From: Jacaranda mimosifolia
Taxonomy: Eukaryota; Streptophyta; Magnoliopsida; Lamiales; Bignoniaceae
Reading direction: 5' to 3'
Length of the DNA: 64,000 bases
Assembly (NCBI GenBank): GCA_018894105.1
Contig: CM032117.1
Location: forward strand, 27,694,501-27,758,500
Shown piece after piece: positions 11,723-23,032 of the stretch (its first letter is position 1; every line of letters starts with the position of its first letter). A model generated the notes under the pieces. That model had not been told where the DNA came from and did no database searches. It saw only the letters and a program-made list of their open reading frames with translations. Both the position numbers and the translations under genes were made by a program.

Positions 11723-13937
11723 TATTGGAATTGTGCCCCGCAAGCTAATTAGATTGGCATGTATAACTATTTCATGCAACAGTCTTGATTGAATATATTC
11801 AATAAAGTGACCATCTTCATTTTATGTGTTTATGATTTTTTCATGTGTATTTGGTTGAAGCCCTTAAATCATACAAGACTACGAGACTTGGTCATGTATA
11901 TGATGGTGATCACGAAATGAGTCTTTATGGTAATGATTTTAAATATTCCAAGTCATAAAATCTTATGAGTAGGGGCATCTAAGATTCAGATAGACTTGCA
12001 CTAACGATGCATTTTCAAAGAGTTGGAAATTGTCTCGTTTTAGGGGCAATCTATGTTAGATGTGGATGTATGTTAATGGGTGCTTGTTAGAGAACAAGTT
12101 CACTGAAGGCTCACTTAGAGAATCCATTAGATAGCCGTAGTGGCATATCAGTAGTGGCAAGTTCTCTAGCTTACGATAATGCATATAATTAGTCATTTGA
12201 CTTGAGGTTCCACAGTAACCTTGTATTTGGGTCCTTGTGCTTTGATTTTGCTTTGACCAAGCAGCGGGTCGCCTGGGGCTTAGATTGGGTGCAAGCTATC
12301 TAGGTATAGAGGTTTGTGAGTTCTAAGATGGGATTCGTTTAGCTTGTTGGTGAGGAATGGGTTGATCTCATTTGTATTCTATGATGATTAATTCCAACAA
12401 ATCTTCGTGCAACGTGATACGACAATTTGAAAAAGGGGTTTTTCCAAAGATGAGGTCATAACGGGGATCGAACATCAAGAATAGATACATAGTTATTGAG
12501 GCTATTAAGGAGCCAACAAATACCTTGCCTAGGCCTTTTCTGGGAGATAAGAAATGGAAGGACCGTATTTGCACGACAATCATAAGCAGTAATGCTTCAT
12601 CTCCAAATAATTCATTCATCCAATTCGTTGGACTCTATGGGCTTGTGCTAGGCATCAATTATGGAGATTAGGTACTCTTTAATTATTGGAGATTAATTGA
12701 TAGAGTTATTAGTTTAAAGGAGTTTAAACTAATCTGAATATTTTCAATATTCCAAATATTATAAAGAGTTGTGAGCCCATGTCTAGTGAATTGGTGAACA
12801 TAATAGGTCAAACACAAAAGCCTAAGGAAACTCTTATTTGATAGGAGAAATTTCTAAGGAGTTAGAAAATTTCAAATGGGCGATTTTTGCCATGATTGAG
12901 AGAGAGGAAATTGTCTAATTATCAATTGGTCAGTTTGACTTGATTAATTTAAGTGTTAAATTAATCAAAATAATTTAAAGAGTTAAATTAGGCCAATTAA
13001 ATTAAGGTGTTAATTTAATTGGTACCATGTGACAATTTAATCAGTCAAAGTCAACTTAAGGTGTTAAGTTGAATTAATTAACTTAAGGAGTTAAGTTGAA
13101 TTAATTAAACTAATTAAATTAAAGAGTTAGTTTAATTGGTGAGAGAGTCTTAGTTTTGGATGAAAATCAAATGGAATAGTCTATTTGAATTTAATGAATT
13201 GACATTTTTAATTTATGAAATTTAAATCCAATTCAAGCTAGAAAAATCTAGCAAGTTGGCACTTGTGTTGATGGTGTTATAAAAGCCTACACAGGCTTCT
13301 TCCATCCCATCCTCTAAATACACAAGGTGGCCGGCCATAGCAAGGATAATTCCATGCTTCCATTTCCTTCCAAAAGGTAGCAAAACTCATGTGTACTCAA
13401 CTACCTCCTTGGATTCTCTCTCTCTCTCCCCCCCCTCTAAAATCGCCACTTTTCTTGCTATCTCCTATCATCTTCTTCCTCCTCTCTATTCTAGCTTAGA
13501 GTGTGGGGATTTGAGAGTTTTCCTAGGTGTGTGGATCACCATTAGAGGCTTCACATTTAGTAAGCTTTGATTTGGAGGTGGATCTTCATTTTGTGGCCGA
13601 ATTTTGGAGTTCTCTTTAGGCGACTTTGGTGCTGCCATTCTTCTTGTTTTCTGGCCACTTTGAGGCTGTATAGGAGGTCCTTTTGTGAACAAAAGTTGCT
13701 GCATCAAGAAGCTTTTGGTGTGGAGATATTAATCTTTGAAGTGGAGGGTGTAGATCGTATTTTGGAGGAGTCCAAGAGAAAATTTCACTTGATTGCCTTG
13801 TTTTTCTTCGAAGGTAATTTTTGAGCTTCCAAATCTTAATTTATGACATGTTGATTGATCCTTGGGTTGGAGATGGCAAGTTATTTTTGCTTTAATTTGG
13901 TTTTAATTATTGGATCCTTGTCTACCTCCTACTTTCA
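11723..13937 (+). repeat. 3' LTR of Copia element
   Basis: Aligns with 3720-5890 but starts TATTGGAATTGTGCC, so the terminal TG has mutated to TA. It ends CCTACTTTCA, followed by the target-site duplication. Numerous substitutions and small indels separate the two LTRs. The apparent open frames within it have no coding significance. Confidence 0.9.
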
Positions 13938-13942
13938 CACTG

Positions 13943-14930
13943 GGGCGACTTCCATCCTTGGGGACATTAAGGTTGCCTGGGGAAGACATACTTCCCGAGG
14001 GATCTTAAGATCACCTAGGGGCTTGTATCCTAGGGGACTCTATTCTCGCTTGATAGAGGCGCGAGTACCCTATACCGGAGGCATAGCTGATTATATTTTT
14101 TAGGTTTCTATTACTTTATGTAGTTTTTTCCACCATAGGCGATCGGTGACGATTTATTTATCTAAGGAGCAATTAAGTTCTTGGAAAAAATATTAAATTC
14201 TCTACCTAGAGTTAGTGCTGGCCTTCCCTTGAGGCCAAAAGTGATTTATGTTTCATGGATCACTTACGATTTGGAGCTTTACATTTTATAGGTCACTTAA
14301 AACTTTTGGTTGAATTTTATGCTTTAAGGATCATTTGGGATCTTTTGTGGAGCTTTACGCTCCAAGGATCACTTAAAATTTTTGGTAAAATCTTACGCTT
14401 GGGGGATCACTTAGGATCTCTAGCGAAATTTTATGCTTCGTGAAGCTCTTAATATTGTTGGTGGAACTTTATGCTCCGAGGACTACTTATGATCACTAGC
14501 AGAGCTTTACACTTCGTAAATCACTTAGAATTTTTGGCAAAGCTCAGAGGATCACTTAGGATCTCTGGTGAAGCATTATGCTATGTAAATCACTTACAAT
14601 TGCTAGCAAAACTTTATGCTTTAGGGGCCTTTTAGGATCTCTGATGGGGTTTTATGCTTTGTGAATCACTTAAATTTTTTAGTGGACCTTTATGCTCTTG
14701 AGATCATTTAAGATCTTTTGTGGAGCTTTATGCTCTAGGATTCACTTATGCTCTTATTCAGAGCATCATGCTCCGTAGATCCCTAAGGATTTTAGGCAGC
14801 GTGTTTTGTTCTGGGGATCTCGAGCAGAAGCTTTATATTCACGAAAGCTTTGTGTGTTAGGGATCCCTTAGGATCTCAAGCCAAAATTTTATATTTCGGG
14901 GATCCTTTAGGATTTTTGGCAAAACTTTGA
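13943..14930. repeat. Degenerate ~38-bp tandem repeat, right part
   Basis: From about 14255 to 14930 some eighteen imperfect units follow one another, each like GGATCACTTAGGATCT, then TTGGYGAAGC, then TTTATGCTC, at a spacing of 37-39 bases. The stretch 13943-14060 continues the GGGGAC/AGGTTGCC style seen left of the Copia element; 14100-14254 is looser. Open frames here (for example 14255-14443) come from the repetition and do not indicate a gene. Confidence 0.8.
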
Positions 14931-15469
14931 ATAGATTAGTTGGAGTCGGTGTTGAACAAACTTTCAGACCATTGAGATTTTATAATATTTGTATTGTATT
15001 GGCCATTTTTTAATGATTTAAAATATAATTAATGTAAATGTAAAGATTTTATTGCAAAAAATATCTTAGACAAGCATAAATGTAATTGGACTATCTCACG
15101 GATGAACTTATTTGGTACTTGCAATCTATAAGGGAGAATGTAAACAACTAAAGAAACTTTTCATGAAGAAAAATATAGACCTAAGAATTTCACTAATCAA
15201 ATATGACTCTTATACATAGAATTATTTTAGGACGGAGGTTTTCCAAGTTTTGGGCAAGTTCCTATCATGCAAATGTTGCCACTAGTACACTCTAACTTCA
15301 CAATTTTTGCTACCTTACCAAGCCCTCCTGTTTGGCCTCCAACTCCATAATGTGAAATTGACTCATGTAAGCTCTCCTTAAATGACAAAGATAACACCGA
15401 TAGTAAGATAAGTTGTCGGCGTTACATGATTGGGACTCGTTTCTATTTTCCATTATGTGTTTAGGAGAC
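14931..15469. other. Intergenic, no gene recognised
   Basis: No coding domain or repeat structure recognised. It may include decayed downstream sequence of the Gypsy relic at 15470-16215, but I cannot show that. Confidence 0.35.
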
Positions 15470-16215
15470 TAGCGCCATTGATCTGATGTGGTTCATTGTG
15501 GGGATCCATGGATTGCTCATCTATTGGCATCAAATTCTTTCATATATCGTTGCTAAATCAATTTCTCAATTTCGTCCTTCAATTGATGGCATTCTTTCAT
15601 GGTATGCCCCTATCATAATAGAAACGACAATATCTCTTTGACCTTTGTCTCTCTTAGTCTTTTTTCATTCTTCTAGGTCTGTCACTCGGCCCTATTGTTC
15701 AATTACGATTATTATTTCCACTATTGGTGCATTGAGAAGGGTGTATTTGGTGAACTCAGTGAGAGAAACATGCTTTCACTCTTCTAACCTCTATCTAGAG
15801 CTGGGCTTCTCCTCTCTAAGTTTTATATTACTATATCTAGAGGAGTAGTTGTCTCCTCGATGTGGATATACTTCTCAACTTGGGATAAGAGCTCTTTTAC
15901 CGTGGCTATCAGTTTATTAGTTATGTACACCTTAACTGTTGTCTTAGTTTTTTTTCCGATTATGGTGGACAAAAGTTATTGGTTGAGATAAAGGATCTCA
16001 TGGATAGCCTGAACAAAACAATTGATATTCTCTTGCATACCTTCTCCACGCCTCATATTTGGAGGTAAACAAGTATGTGGCGATTTTGGTGTACTTCCTG
16101 TTAATAGAGAAACTATGTAAGAAATGTCGTGTTAGTTGCTCTAGGTTGGTGATGGTTCCAGTGAGTAGTTGGTTGAACTTTTAAGGGTAGTTTCATTAAG
16201 TGTTGTTAATATGTT
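15470..16215 (-). pseudogene. Ty3/Gypsy gag relic
   Basis: On the minus strand, starting near 16200, the translation gives GTITNLEQLTRHFLHSFSIN and KIATYLFTSK, a pattern I recognise from the Gypsy retrotransposon gag domain. Further downstream, after stops, RYCRFYYDRG and then (one frame over) HTMKECHQLKDEIEKLI appear at about 15640-15560. This resembles the gag zinc-knuckle region CxFHxxxGHxTxxCxxLKxxIE of one Gypsy group, with the first half degraded. No protease, RT or integrase follows, and no LTR could be paired, so this is an isolated fragment. The family call at superfamily level is moderately firm; the clade is not assigned. Confidence 0.6.
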
Positions 16216-16926
16216 CTAACCACATAAACTCCGACTTAGTAAAAAAAAAAAAAAAGAAAACATAAAATTTGAGTAAGAAAAGAAAGAAAAATTTGAAAAA
16301 ATACCAAGAAAGAAAAACTTGAAAAATACCAAAAAACTCAAAAGGACTTATGTTTTAGCCTTGCTATAAATTATAGGGGGACAGAAATTGGAATCTTGAG
16401 ATAGGTAGAATGAAAAGTTGAATCATTCATAGTACTTCTACAATAGTGGGGGAAAAAAAACCCTAATTTGATTGGGCTTGATTCCAAACTTGTTGATATT
16501 ATGTAGTACCAAAAGCTAAAAAATATTTTAAAATTGACTCATATTGTGTTATTCAATTAGATATATATTCAATTTGATTATAGATCAGATTATAAACATT
16601 GATATCAATATTTTATTTTATAATATTATCATATTTTCATGCAGTGATCTACTATTCACCTATGTATATCTACCTATAAAGTAAAATTTTCTGAGTCAAT
16701 TCTACATTGGAGTCAAATGTAGACTATGTACCTTTTCGCAGCAGTGTAAATAGTGCTCTATATCCTTGATTAATTCCTATTTTACAATTTTTGTTATTTT
16801 AAGTGAAATTATCAATTACATCATTACACAACATTTAATATATTAGTAGAGTAAATCAACTAATTGTTAAATTTTCTGTCAGAAACTAAATTAAATTAAA
16901 TACTTGCGAATTGTAGGAAGATTTTT
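16216..16926. other. AT-rich intergenic DNA
   Basis: No gene recognised. It contains an A-run at about 16241-16255 and a locally repeated AAGAAAAAYTTGAAAAATACCAA motif at 16285-16335. Confidence 0.4.
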
Positions 16927-17845
16927 GGGTAAATTGCAAAAATATGACCGTAAATAAAGTCATTTTGCAAAAGAGGACCAAAATAAAGGCCATGGCAAAA
17001 CAAGGACTATAACTATAAAAAACTCAAAAAAAAAAAGGGCTCGCAGGAAAGCACAGTTAGTGCCAGAATATGCTTGCTTGGTGCTTGGCTGGCACAGGTT
17101 TATGCCTCATCATATGCCATGTATACTTTGACAAATAAAAAATTGCAAAATGGGACCATAAGTAAGGCTATTTCGCGAAGAGGACCATAATTAAGGAGCA
17201 ACAAAAAAGATAAGCAATCTTAAGAAGCAAGACATTAAGGAGCAACAAAAAAGATAACCACAAAACACAGAAATATTAAGTAGCAAAAAGTCGGACAAAA
17301 ATTGATGACATAAGAATGCTATGAAGTTTTCCTTATTCATTAGAAATGACTACTGACACAAAATCAAATGAAAACTTATGAAATTGGAATTCTGTAGAAT
17401 TCCATCGATTTATCCAAACATGACTAATGATGCAAAATCAGATAAATTGATGAGCTTGCATTAGGTGAAAATTGACGACATTACTCCTTATTTCAATTTT
17501 ATGTGTTATCTTTTTTGTTGCTCCTTAAGTTTGGTTCTCTTTTTTGTTGCTTCTTAATTCCGGTCCTCTTTTGAAAAATGGCCTTACTTATTGTCCTATT
17601 TCTGTAATTTTTTCTTTATCAAAATACACGTGGCATATGACAAGAGTGAAGTTATGCCACCCAAGCGCCACACAAGCATATTCTAGTGCTGATTGCGCTT
17701 TTTGGTGAGCTAATTGTGCTTTCCGACGAGCCTTGTCTTTTTTTTTTTATTTTTTTATAGTTATGATCTTAATTTTACCACGACTTTAACTCGATCCTAT
17801 TTTGCAAAATAACTTTATTTACGGTCCTATTTTTACAATTTACTC
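16927..17845. mobile_element. Foldback/MITE-like element with ~370-bp inverted arms
   Basis: The left arm (16927-~17300) starts GGGTAAATTGCAAAAATATG. The right arm (~17475-17845) read in reverse complement starts GAGTAAATTGTAAAAATAGG, and the similarity continues through the whole arm: ACCGTAAATAAAGT, GGAAAGCACA, AGAATATGCTTG, GAGCAACAAAAAAGATAA. The centre (~17300-17475) is unique, with no coding potential. The 9-mer AAGATTTTT abuts the left end (16918-16926) and recurs two bases beyond the right arm (17848-17856). A 9-base duplication and GGGTAAATTG-type ends suggest a non-autonomous Mutator-like element; that assignment is inference. Confidence 0.75.
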
Positions 17846-17856
17846 AAAAGATTTTT

Positions 17857-18318
17857 AAATTCAAAGCATCATAATACCAAGCTTCCGAAGTCTCGTAGCA
17901 TTTGCACTTGATCCAAGCGCTATAGAGAAATAGGAAAAATAATTGTTGTTTTTATCACCAAAAGTAAAAATTTATTATATTAAGTAAAATTGATAAGATG
18001 ATTTTAAGTAGACTTCGAGCTTATTTTACTTTTGCTCTCAAAGCCCAATTCTTAACTATAATGATAAAGGCCAATTGAAACAAAAAAATCAATACATATG
18101 TTTCTTGTTAAACCAAAAATAAAAAATAAAATGAAAAATAAAAACTTCTATAGTAATTTGTTGATAATTCATATTGACTTAATACAAAAACTTTTATAAT
18201 AATTAAGTAGATGTAATGAGCTGAATTTGAGATAATAGTTTATCCTAATAAGCCTGTAAATTAAATATGTCAAAAGTTAAGTACTAGAGCATACATATAT
18301 ATTGCATAATAATATTGT
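17857..18318. other. AT-rich intergenic DNA
   Basis: No gene or repeat structure recognised. Confidence 0.4.
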
Positions 18319-19510
18319 CACGCCCCAAATAATTATTTATTTATTTAATATAACTATAACAATCGTTGCACATATGATCTCCCATGCGAGCAAGGCCAAA
18401 AGTTTCATATAGCACAAAATGTTGTTCTTGAGAAAAACTTACTAGATAGTTTTACATATTCCGACATAACTTAAAAGTATCACAGGTCTTGTAATGAAGT
18501 AACATAGACTCGTCAATATGATAATAAAGAAACTTCAACTAGAAAATTTCCCTTGTCTCTTGGCTTCGCTGGTTCTCTTCTGCATCTGAAATGTCAACAA
18601 AAGAGTGAGCTTGGAAGCACAACAAGTATTTCAAATATGTTAATGATGAGAAATATTCAAAATTAACTTATAACATTACCATGAGACTATAACACCCAAA
18701 AATCAGTGGACAAACCACCGCCATATCAAAATTCACAAAGTATTTGAAACTAGCTTCAAGCTGGCATATTCAAATATTCGTATCACATAGATTCCATATC
18801 ATATAGCAAAGTATTATAGTCAACATAACTATGCAAAACATATTCTCATATTAAGGATTGTGAACATTTCAAACCTTAAACATATATAAAATACTCACCT
18901 TCCAAATTCTTATAAAACTAAACAAAAACACCCTTCAAGAATCTTCCTCCCCTAATTCTTTCTTCAATACTCTCTCTTCCTCCTCTAATATTTCTAACCT
19001 CATAAGATGTGTATGTTTCCTCATATTCCCAACATATATATAGGTAATTTTGTAACTTATAAATTAATTCCCACTATCCCTCAATAATACACTACTCTTC
19101 TCATTCTTAAATAAGATGCACCTCTATATATGCTTGCATAAATAGGCTATTACTCCATATTCCTCCACTATTTCATGATTAATACCCACTATCTTCCTTA
19201 TTCTTACGTGATATCACTTCATATTCCACTTGTAACTTATAACCATAATTTCAAGAATAAAAGTCCATTAATTGTCATCACTAAATTGAGTTTAGAAATT
19301 AATTTATTATTATAATTGTCTTTATATGGTTATTACAAATATGAATCCAACTAATTATAAGATTTTTTGCAAAATAAAAAATTAAGAAATTAACCAAAAA
19401 AGCACTAACCATGCAAAAGTTAATAGTCCCAACATTGCAAATATAAAGTAGCAATTCAGTTTTTTGATGGGGTTGGTATGGGGTATAACAGATGGGATGC
19501 AACAAATTTG
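18319..19510. other. Possible decayed LTR-like sequence
   Basis: TGTCACGCCCCAAATAATT at 18319 resembles the opening of many plant Gypsy LTRs, and the following kilobase has the look of LTR DNA. No matching end, second LTR or coding domain was found, so this is only a suggestion. The segment near 19300-19510 has a diverged counterpart at 19600-19820 (shared pieces: AAGAAATTAAC, ATAGTCCCAA, GGGGTATARCAGATGG). Confidence 0.25.
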
Positions 19511-19924
19511 TCCATTTTAATACTAATCGATGTTAATTCCAAATTAGGCTCATAACCCAACGACAATTACGATATGAATAAGTTAAAAACACTTGCAATA
19601 GAATTTATTTAAGAATAACTATAATCTAATTGAAAAAGGCTACAAAATTAAATATGTCAAAAAAGTTAAATAAAACATATATATTGAACAATAATACAAT
19701 CTCAACTAATCATAAGAAACTTTGCAAGGTAAAAGAAACTAAGAAATTAACAACAAAAATAGTCCCAATATAGCAAATATAGAATAGCTGGTGCGGGGTA
19801 TAGCAGATGGAGTTGGATTTCTTCTATTAATATTCTGCACAAGTTTTAAGCTTTTTGGTAGTGCGCCCATTCGCAATCGTATGTGTGTGTGTGTGCATAG
19901 TATATTTGTCATGTAATTAAGTGG

Positions 19925-20293
19925 GTGTTTGGACGAGCTTGTTGTAAGCTTTTCAAAATATTTTATAAAATATTTGAGAATTTATAAGATGTCAAAGATT
20001 ATTTGATAATTTTTTTGAAAAAAGTACTTATAAATTTTTGAAATAAGATTTAGGAGCTTATAAGTTCTTTTTAAAAAAGTACTGAGTTCTTAATTTATTT
20101 TTATGATCTTAACAAATTCTCTTAATTTTAGTCATATTAATTGCAAAATTATCAATACTAATATCTTATAAATTCTAAAATATTATTTTATCTAAATACT
20201 TTAAGAACTTATTTTTAGAATTTTTTTTTAATATTTTATAGACTTCAAAAATATTTTATAAGATATAAGAACTTATAAGACCAACCCTCATCT
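19925..20293. mobile_element. MITE-like element with imperfect inverted ends
   Basis: The left end reads GGGTGTTTGGACGAGCTTGT and the right end, reversed, reads GAGGGTTGGTCTTATAAGTT. The interior is rich in RCTTATAARTTCTT-type motifs in both orientations. GGGTGTTTGG...CTTATAAG ends are common in plant non-autonomous DNA elements, often hAT-type. I could not define a clean target-site duplication, so the exact ends are approximate. Confidence 0.5.
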
Positions 20294-20295
20294 TC

Positions 20296-20336
20296 ATACG
20301 TGTACACACACGCACACACACACACACACACACACA
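20296..20336. repeat. (CA)n microsatellite
   Basis: A nearly pure CA run of about 20 dinucleotides with one CG interruption. Confidence 0.9.
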
Positions 20337-20559
20337 CTTTATATAGCATATTGCCTTTTTCATTTTCGAGGTATTATTCATCATTATCATCTCCCTCGAT
20401 CAGGTCTTTTGGGAATTTGGTGTGGGGGTGAAGGGCGTAATAGTAATAAGAATAACAAATATCGTAAGAGTATGTGTTGGAAGAGAATACCAGATTGGAA
20501 AATTGAACTTCGACGGAAAAAGAGAATTGTGTATCTTTCTTCCATATAGAATATTCACA

Positions 20560-21138
20560 TGGGATGGGCAAGATTAATGGGTCCCTATAATGATAATACA
20601 TATTAAATAGCAAGAGGTTGTTTTTACCTACTTAAAATGTAACTGGTGAGATGCTTTGAAGACTTGAGGAGAAAAAATCTGCAATTTAGATGTGTTTTTA
20701 TTCTTCAACTTGCATTTGGACTTCATCGATTCATATATGTATATGAAGTAGAGGAATTTTAACCTATATGAACATCTTTGATATTATCTCATCAATCATA
20801 ATATGCAAGAGATAATACCAAATCCTATACTTAATGAAGTTATATGTGCATGAAGTGGAAGAATACCTATTTAAACATCTTTGATATTATCTCATCAATT
20901 ACAGTATCAAAGAGGCAATTCGAAATCCTTTATTTAATGAAGATTTTTGCGAATAAAATACAATTATATTAGTTACAGATAAATAAGAATAAATATCTTT
21001 AATGGAATAAATAGTATCAAATTTAATAATTCAAAACCAATGAGAATTTTTAAATTTAATTATAAAGCTCAAAATTTTGAGATTTTAGAATTTGCTCAAA
21101 ATTGTACATATGCAGTCCATTGTGCTATCTATATGTGA
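20560..21138. repeat. Unit of the ~600-bp repeat family (isolated copy)
   Basis: Shares the landmarks of the array at 30967-58810: AGATTAATGGGTCCCTATAATGA, TATTAAATAGCAAGAGGTTG (20594-), ATGCTTTGAAGACTTGAGG, two copies of CATCTTTGATATTATCTCATCAAT about 120 bases apart, and TTTAATGAAGATTTTT. It ends at a CTAG junction at 21139, where a Helitron-like terminus begins. No coding content. The unit itself contains a ~120-base internal duplication. Confidence 0.75.
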
Positions 21139-21165
21139 CTAGCGTAAACCCGTGCTATGTATGGT
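21139..21165 (-). other. Helitron-like 3' terminus (first)
   Basis: On the minus strand the sequence has a hairpin-prone CATAGCACGGG block, then seven bases, then CTAG followed by T. Helitron 3' ends carry a short hairpin about ten bases before CTRR and insert between A and T. The stem is degraded here (left half CCATAC). The matching 5' end was not found. Confidence 0.35.
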
Positions 21166-22849
21166 ATATTCACTTAACTAATAAATTAAAAAATATATAA
21201 ATATACAACTAATTTTTTGTGATTTCACAGATAAGTTATTACAATTTTTCATATTCTATAAAAAAATATTATCATTTTTAAAAGAAAATATTATTTTAAA
21301 TAGTTAAGTAGTAATATTTAATAGTATTCATTCAAATAAAAATGCTATAGTACTTTAAATAAAATTATTAATGTGAAGAGAGCAACATAAATAACATATG
21401 AGGGAATATATATATATATATATATATATATACCAACACCTTATCCACTTCAAACTTTATCTTGTAGAGGATCAACGACTTTGATTTCAAGTCATGATCT
21501 AATTCATTTGGGTCAAGTGGTTCCACATAAAAAATACAAATTTAAACTATTTCAAAATATCTTTTAGTAATAAAATTATTTTGGCCAAAAATAATAAGAT
21601 TCTTTATTAGTGTGAATATTCTATATTAAATCAAGAAGCAATTCAGAAATATATAAAATATTGTCTAAGAAATTCTTGTTGCATACAAAAAAAAAAAAAA
21701 TTATAAATAGGGATAAAACTACAAAAAATTTGTAACACATCAAAATAGGATATTTATAAAGAAACTTGGGTTATTTAATTAATCAAATAAAAAGGATTTG
21801 TAATGAATAAATAAAATTAAATTAATTAATGAAAATGAAAAAACAAATTAAAAAGTAGTCCTTAAAACCAAGTAAATATGAAAAGTGAAAAAATGGTGCA
21901 TATATATATATGTATATGTATATATATTATACATACATTATTTACACAAATGTAACTTGAAAAAATTGAATTAATTTGATAAAAAAAAAAAGAATAAAAA
22001 CCACAACAAAATAATGAAAGTGAAAATAACAATAATAATTTCCAAAATTAGAATTAAAAGATACCTTTCAAACATGATATTTATGGTCCAAAATGGAGAA
22101 AAGAAAAATACATATGAACTTAGAGAATATTGAATAAAAATATTAACCCAACAAAAAGGAATTATAATAAATTACAAACTAAACCAAATTATTATAATTG
22201 ACAAAAGAAAGAAAGAAAGAAAAAAGAAAAAGAGAAAGAAAAGGAGCAAAACTTGCAACTTAAAGAAATACCTTGCACATCCTGGTAAAGGTTCAAAACC
22301 CCAAATGACAAAAGCGGATGTGAAAATAAAGGAAAAAAAGAAGTAAGGTGATTAGCAAGTAATTGAAAAGAAAAATACTTTCTAATCTTCTAGGTTTATC
22401 ATTTTTAAATATAGATTATCTACTTACAATTCTGCTGTAATATCTTTTAATATCAGAAAAATATTTATTCATCACATACACACAAAAGAAAGAAAGAAAG
22501 AAAGAAAGAAAAACAAATATTTAAATGATAATTGAGCAACAAATACACCTATACATGATGTTATGTTTCTCATGCATCTATTGAAAATGAATCAATATAA
22601 AGATGAAAAAAATATATGAATGCTGATAGAATGTAATGAAACTTCACTTGAAAATTTAGAATAACAGAGTTATCTTGAAGAAGAAGGAGAAGGGGAAGAG
22701 TGGAAGTAGATATAAATAAGTTGTGATTTGTTTAATGGGATGAAATTTATAGAATAACTTTTTTGTAGGAGTCCTTAATTTGGTGCTCATAAAACATCTT
22801 TTGAAATTTAAATTTATTTGTTGAAAGAAAATCAAAGATAAGATATGAT
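21166..22849. other. AT-rich DNA with microsatellites, no gene
   Basis: Contains (TA)n at 21404-21433, mixed TA/GTAT at 21899-21930, and (GAAA)n-type runs at 22204-22245 and 22482-22512. No coding domain recognised. It may be the body of a Helitron-like element whose 3' end lies at 21139. Confidence 0.4.
22482..22512. repeat. (GAAA)n microsatellite
   Basis: About seven tandem AAAG tetranucleotides. Confidence 0.85.
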
Positions 22850-23004
22850 CATATCGGTCAGGATAATAATCAACAATTAATAAATTTTTTGAATTTAATT
22901 AAAAAACTCAAAATTCTTAAAATTTGCCACTTGGCAAAAATTACAATAAAAATTGCATAATTGTAGATCCCACACCATTGTGTTATATATAATAGTATAT
23001 ATAA
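22850..23004. repeat. Fragment of the ~600-bp repeat family
   Basis: CAACAATTAATAAATTTTTT, then AAAAAACTCAAAATTCTTAA, TTTGCCACTTGGC and GTGTTATATATAATAGTAT match the downstream end of the unit seen at 31085-31212. The rest of the unit is absent on the left. Confidence 0.65.
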
Positions 23005-23032
23005 CTAGCATTATTCCCGTACTATGCACGGA
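23005..23032 (-). other. Helitron-like 3' terminus (second)
   Basis: Minus strand: CCGTGCATAGTACGGG (stem CCGT/ACGG around GCATAGT), then AATAATG, then CTAG followed by T. This fits the Helitron rule of a hairpin shortly before CTRR and an A-T insertion site better than the copy at 21139. Both sit at the same end of a ~600-bp repeat unit. Confidence 0.45.

Larger units (their letters stand above)
3720..13937 (+). mobile_element. Full-length Ty1/Copia retrotransposon (decayed)
   Basis: A 10.2-kb element bounded by two related LTRs (3720-5890 and 11723-13937), with a primer-binding site at 5893, a polypurine tract before the 3' LTR, and gag then pol in plus orientation. The flanking five bases are CGCTG (3715-3719) on the left and CACTG (13938-13942) on the right, a target-site duplication with one mismatch. 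The LTRs differ at nine of the first 60 aligned bases, which argues for an old insertion. Gag and pol are broken by many stops and frameshifts, so it cannot be autonomous now. Domain order protease-integrase-RT-RNase H makes it Copia; I do not assign a clade. Confidence 0.92.

Noticed and set aside
14255..14443. Open frame with repeated GSLKIFGKILRLGDHLGS-like residues
   Set aside because: It is a translation of the ~38-bp tandem repeat.
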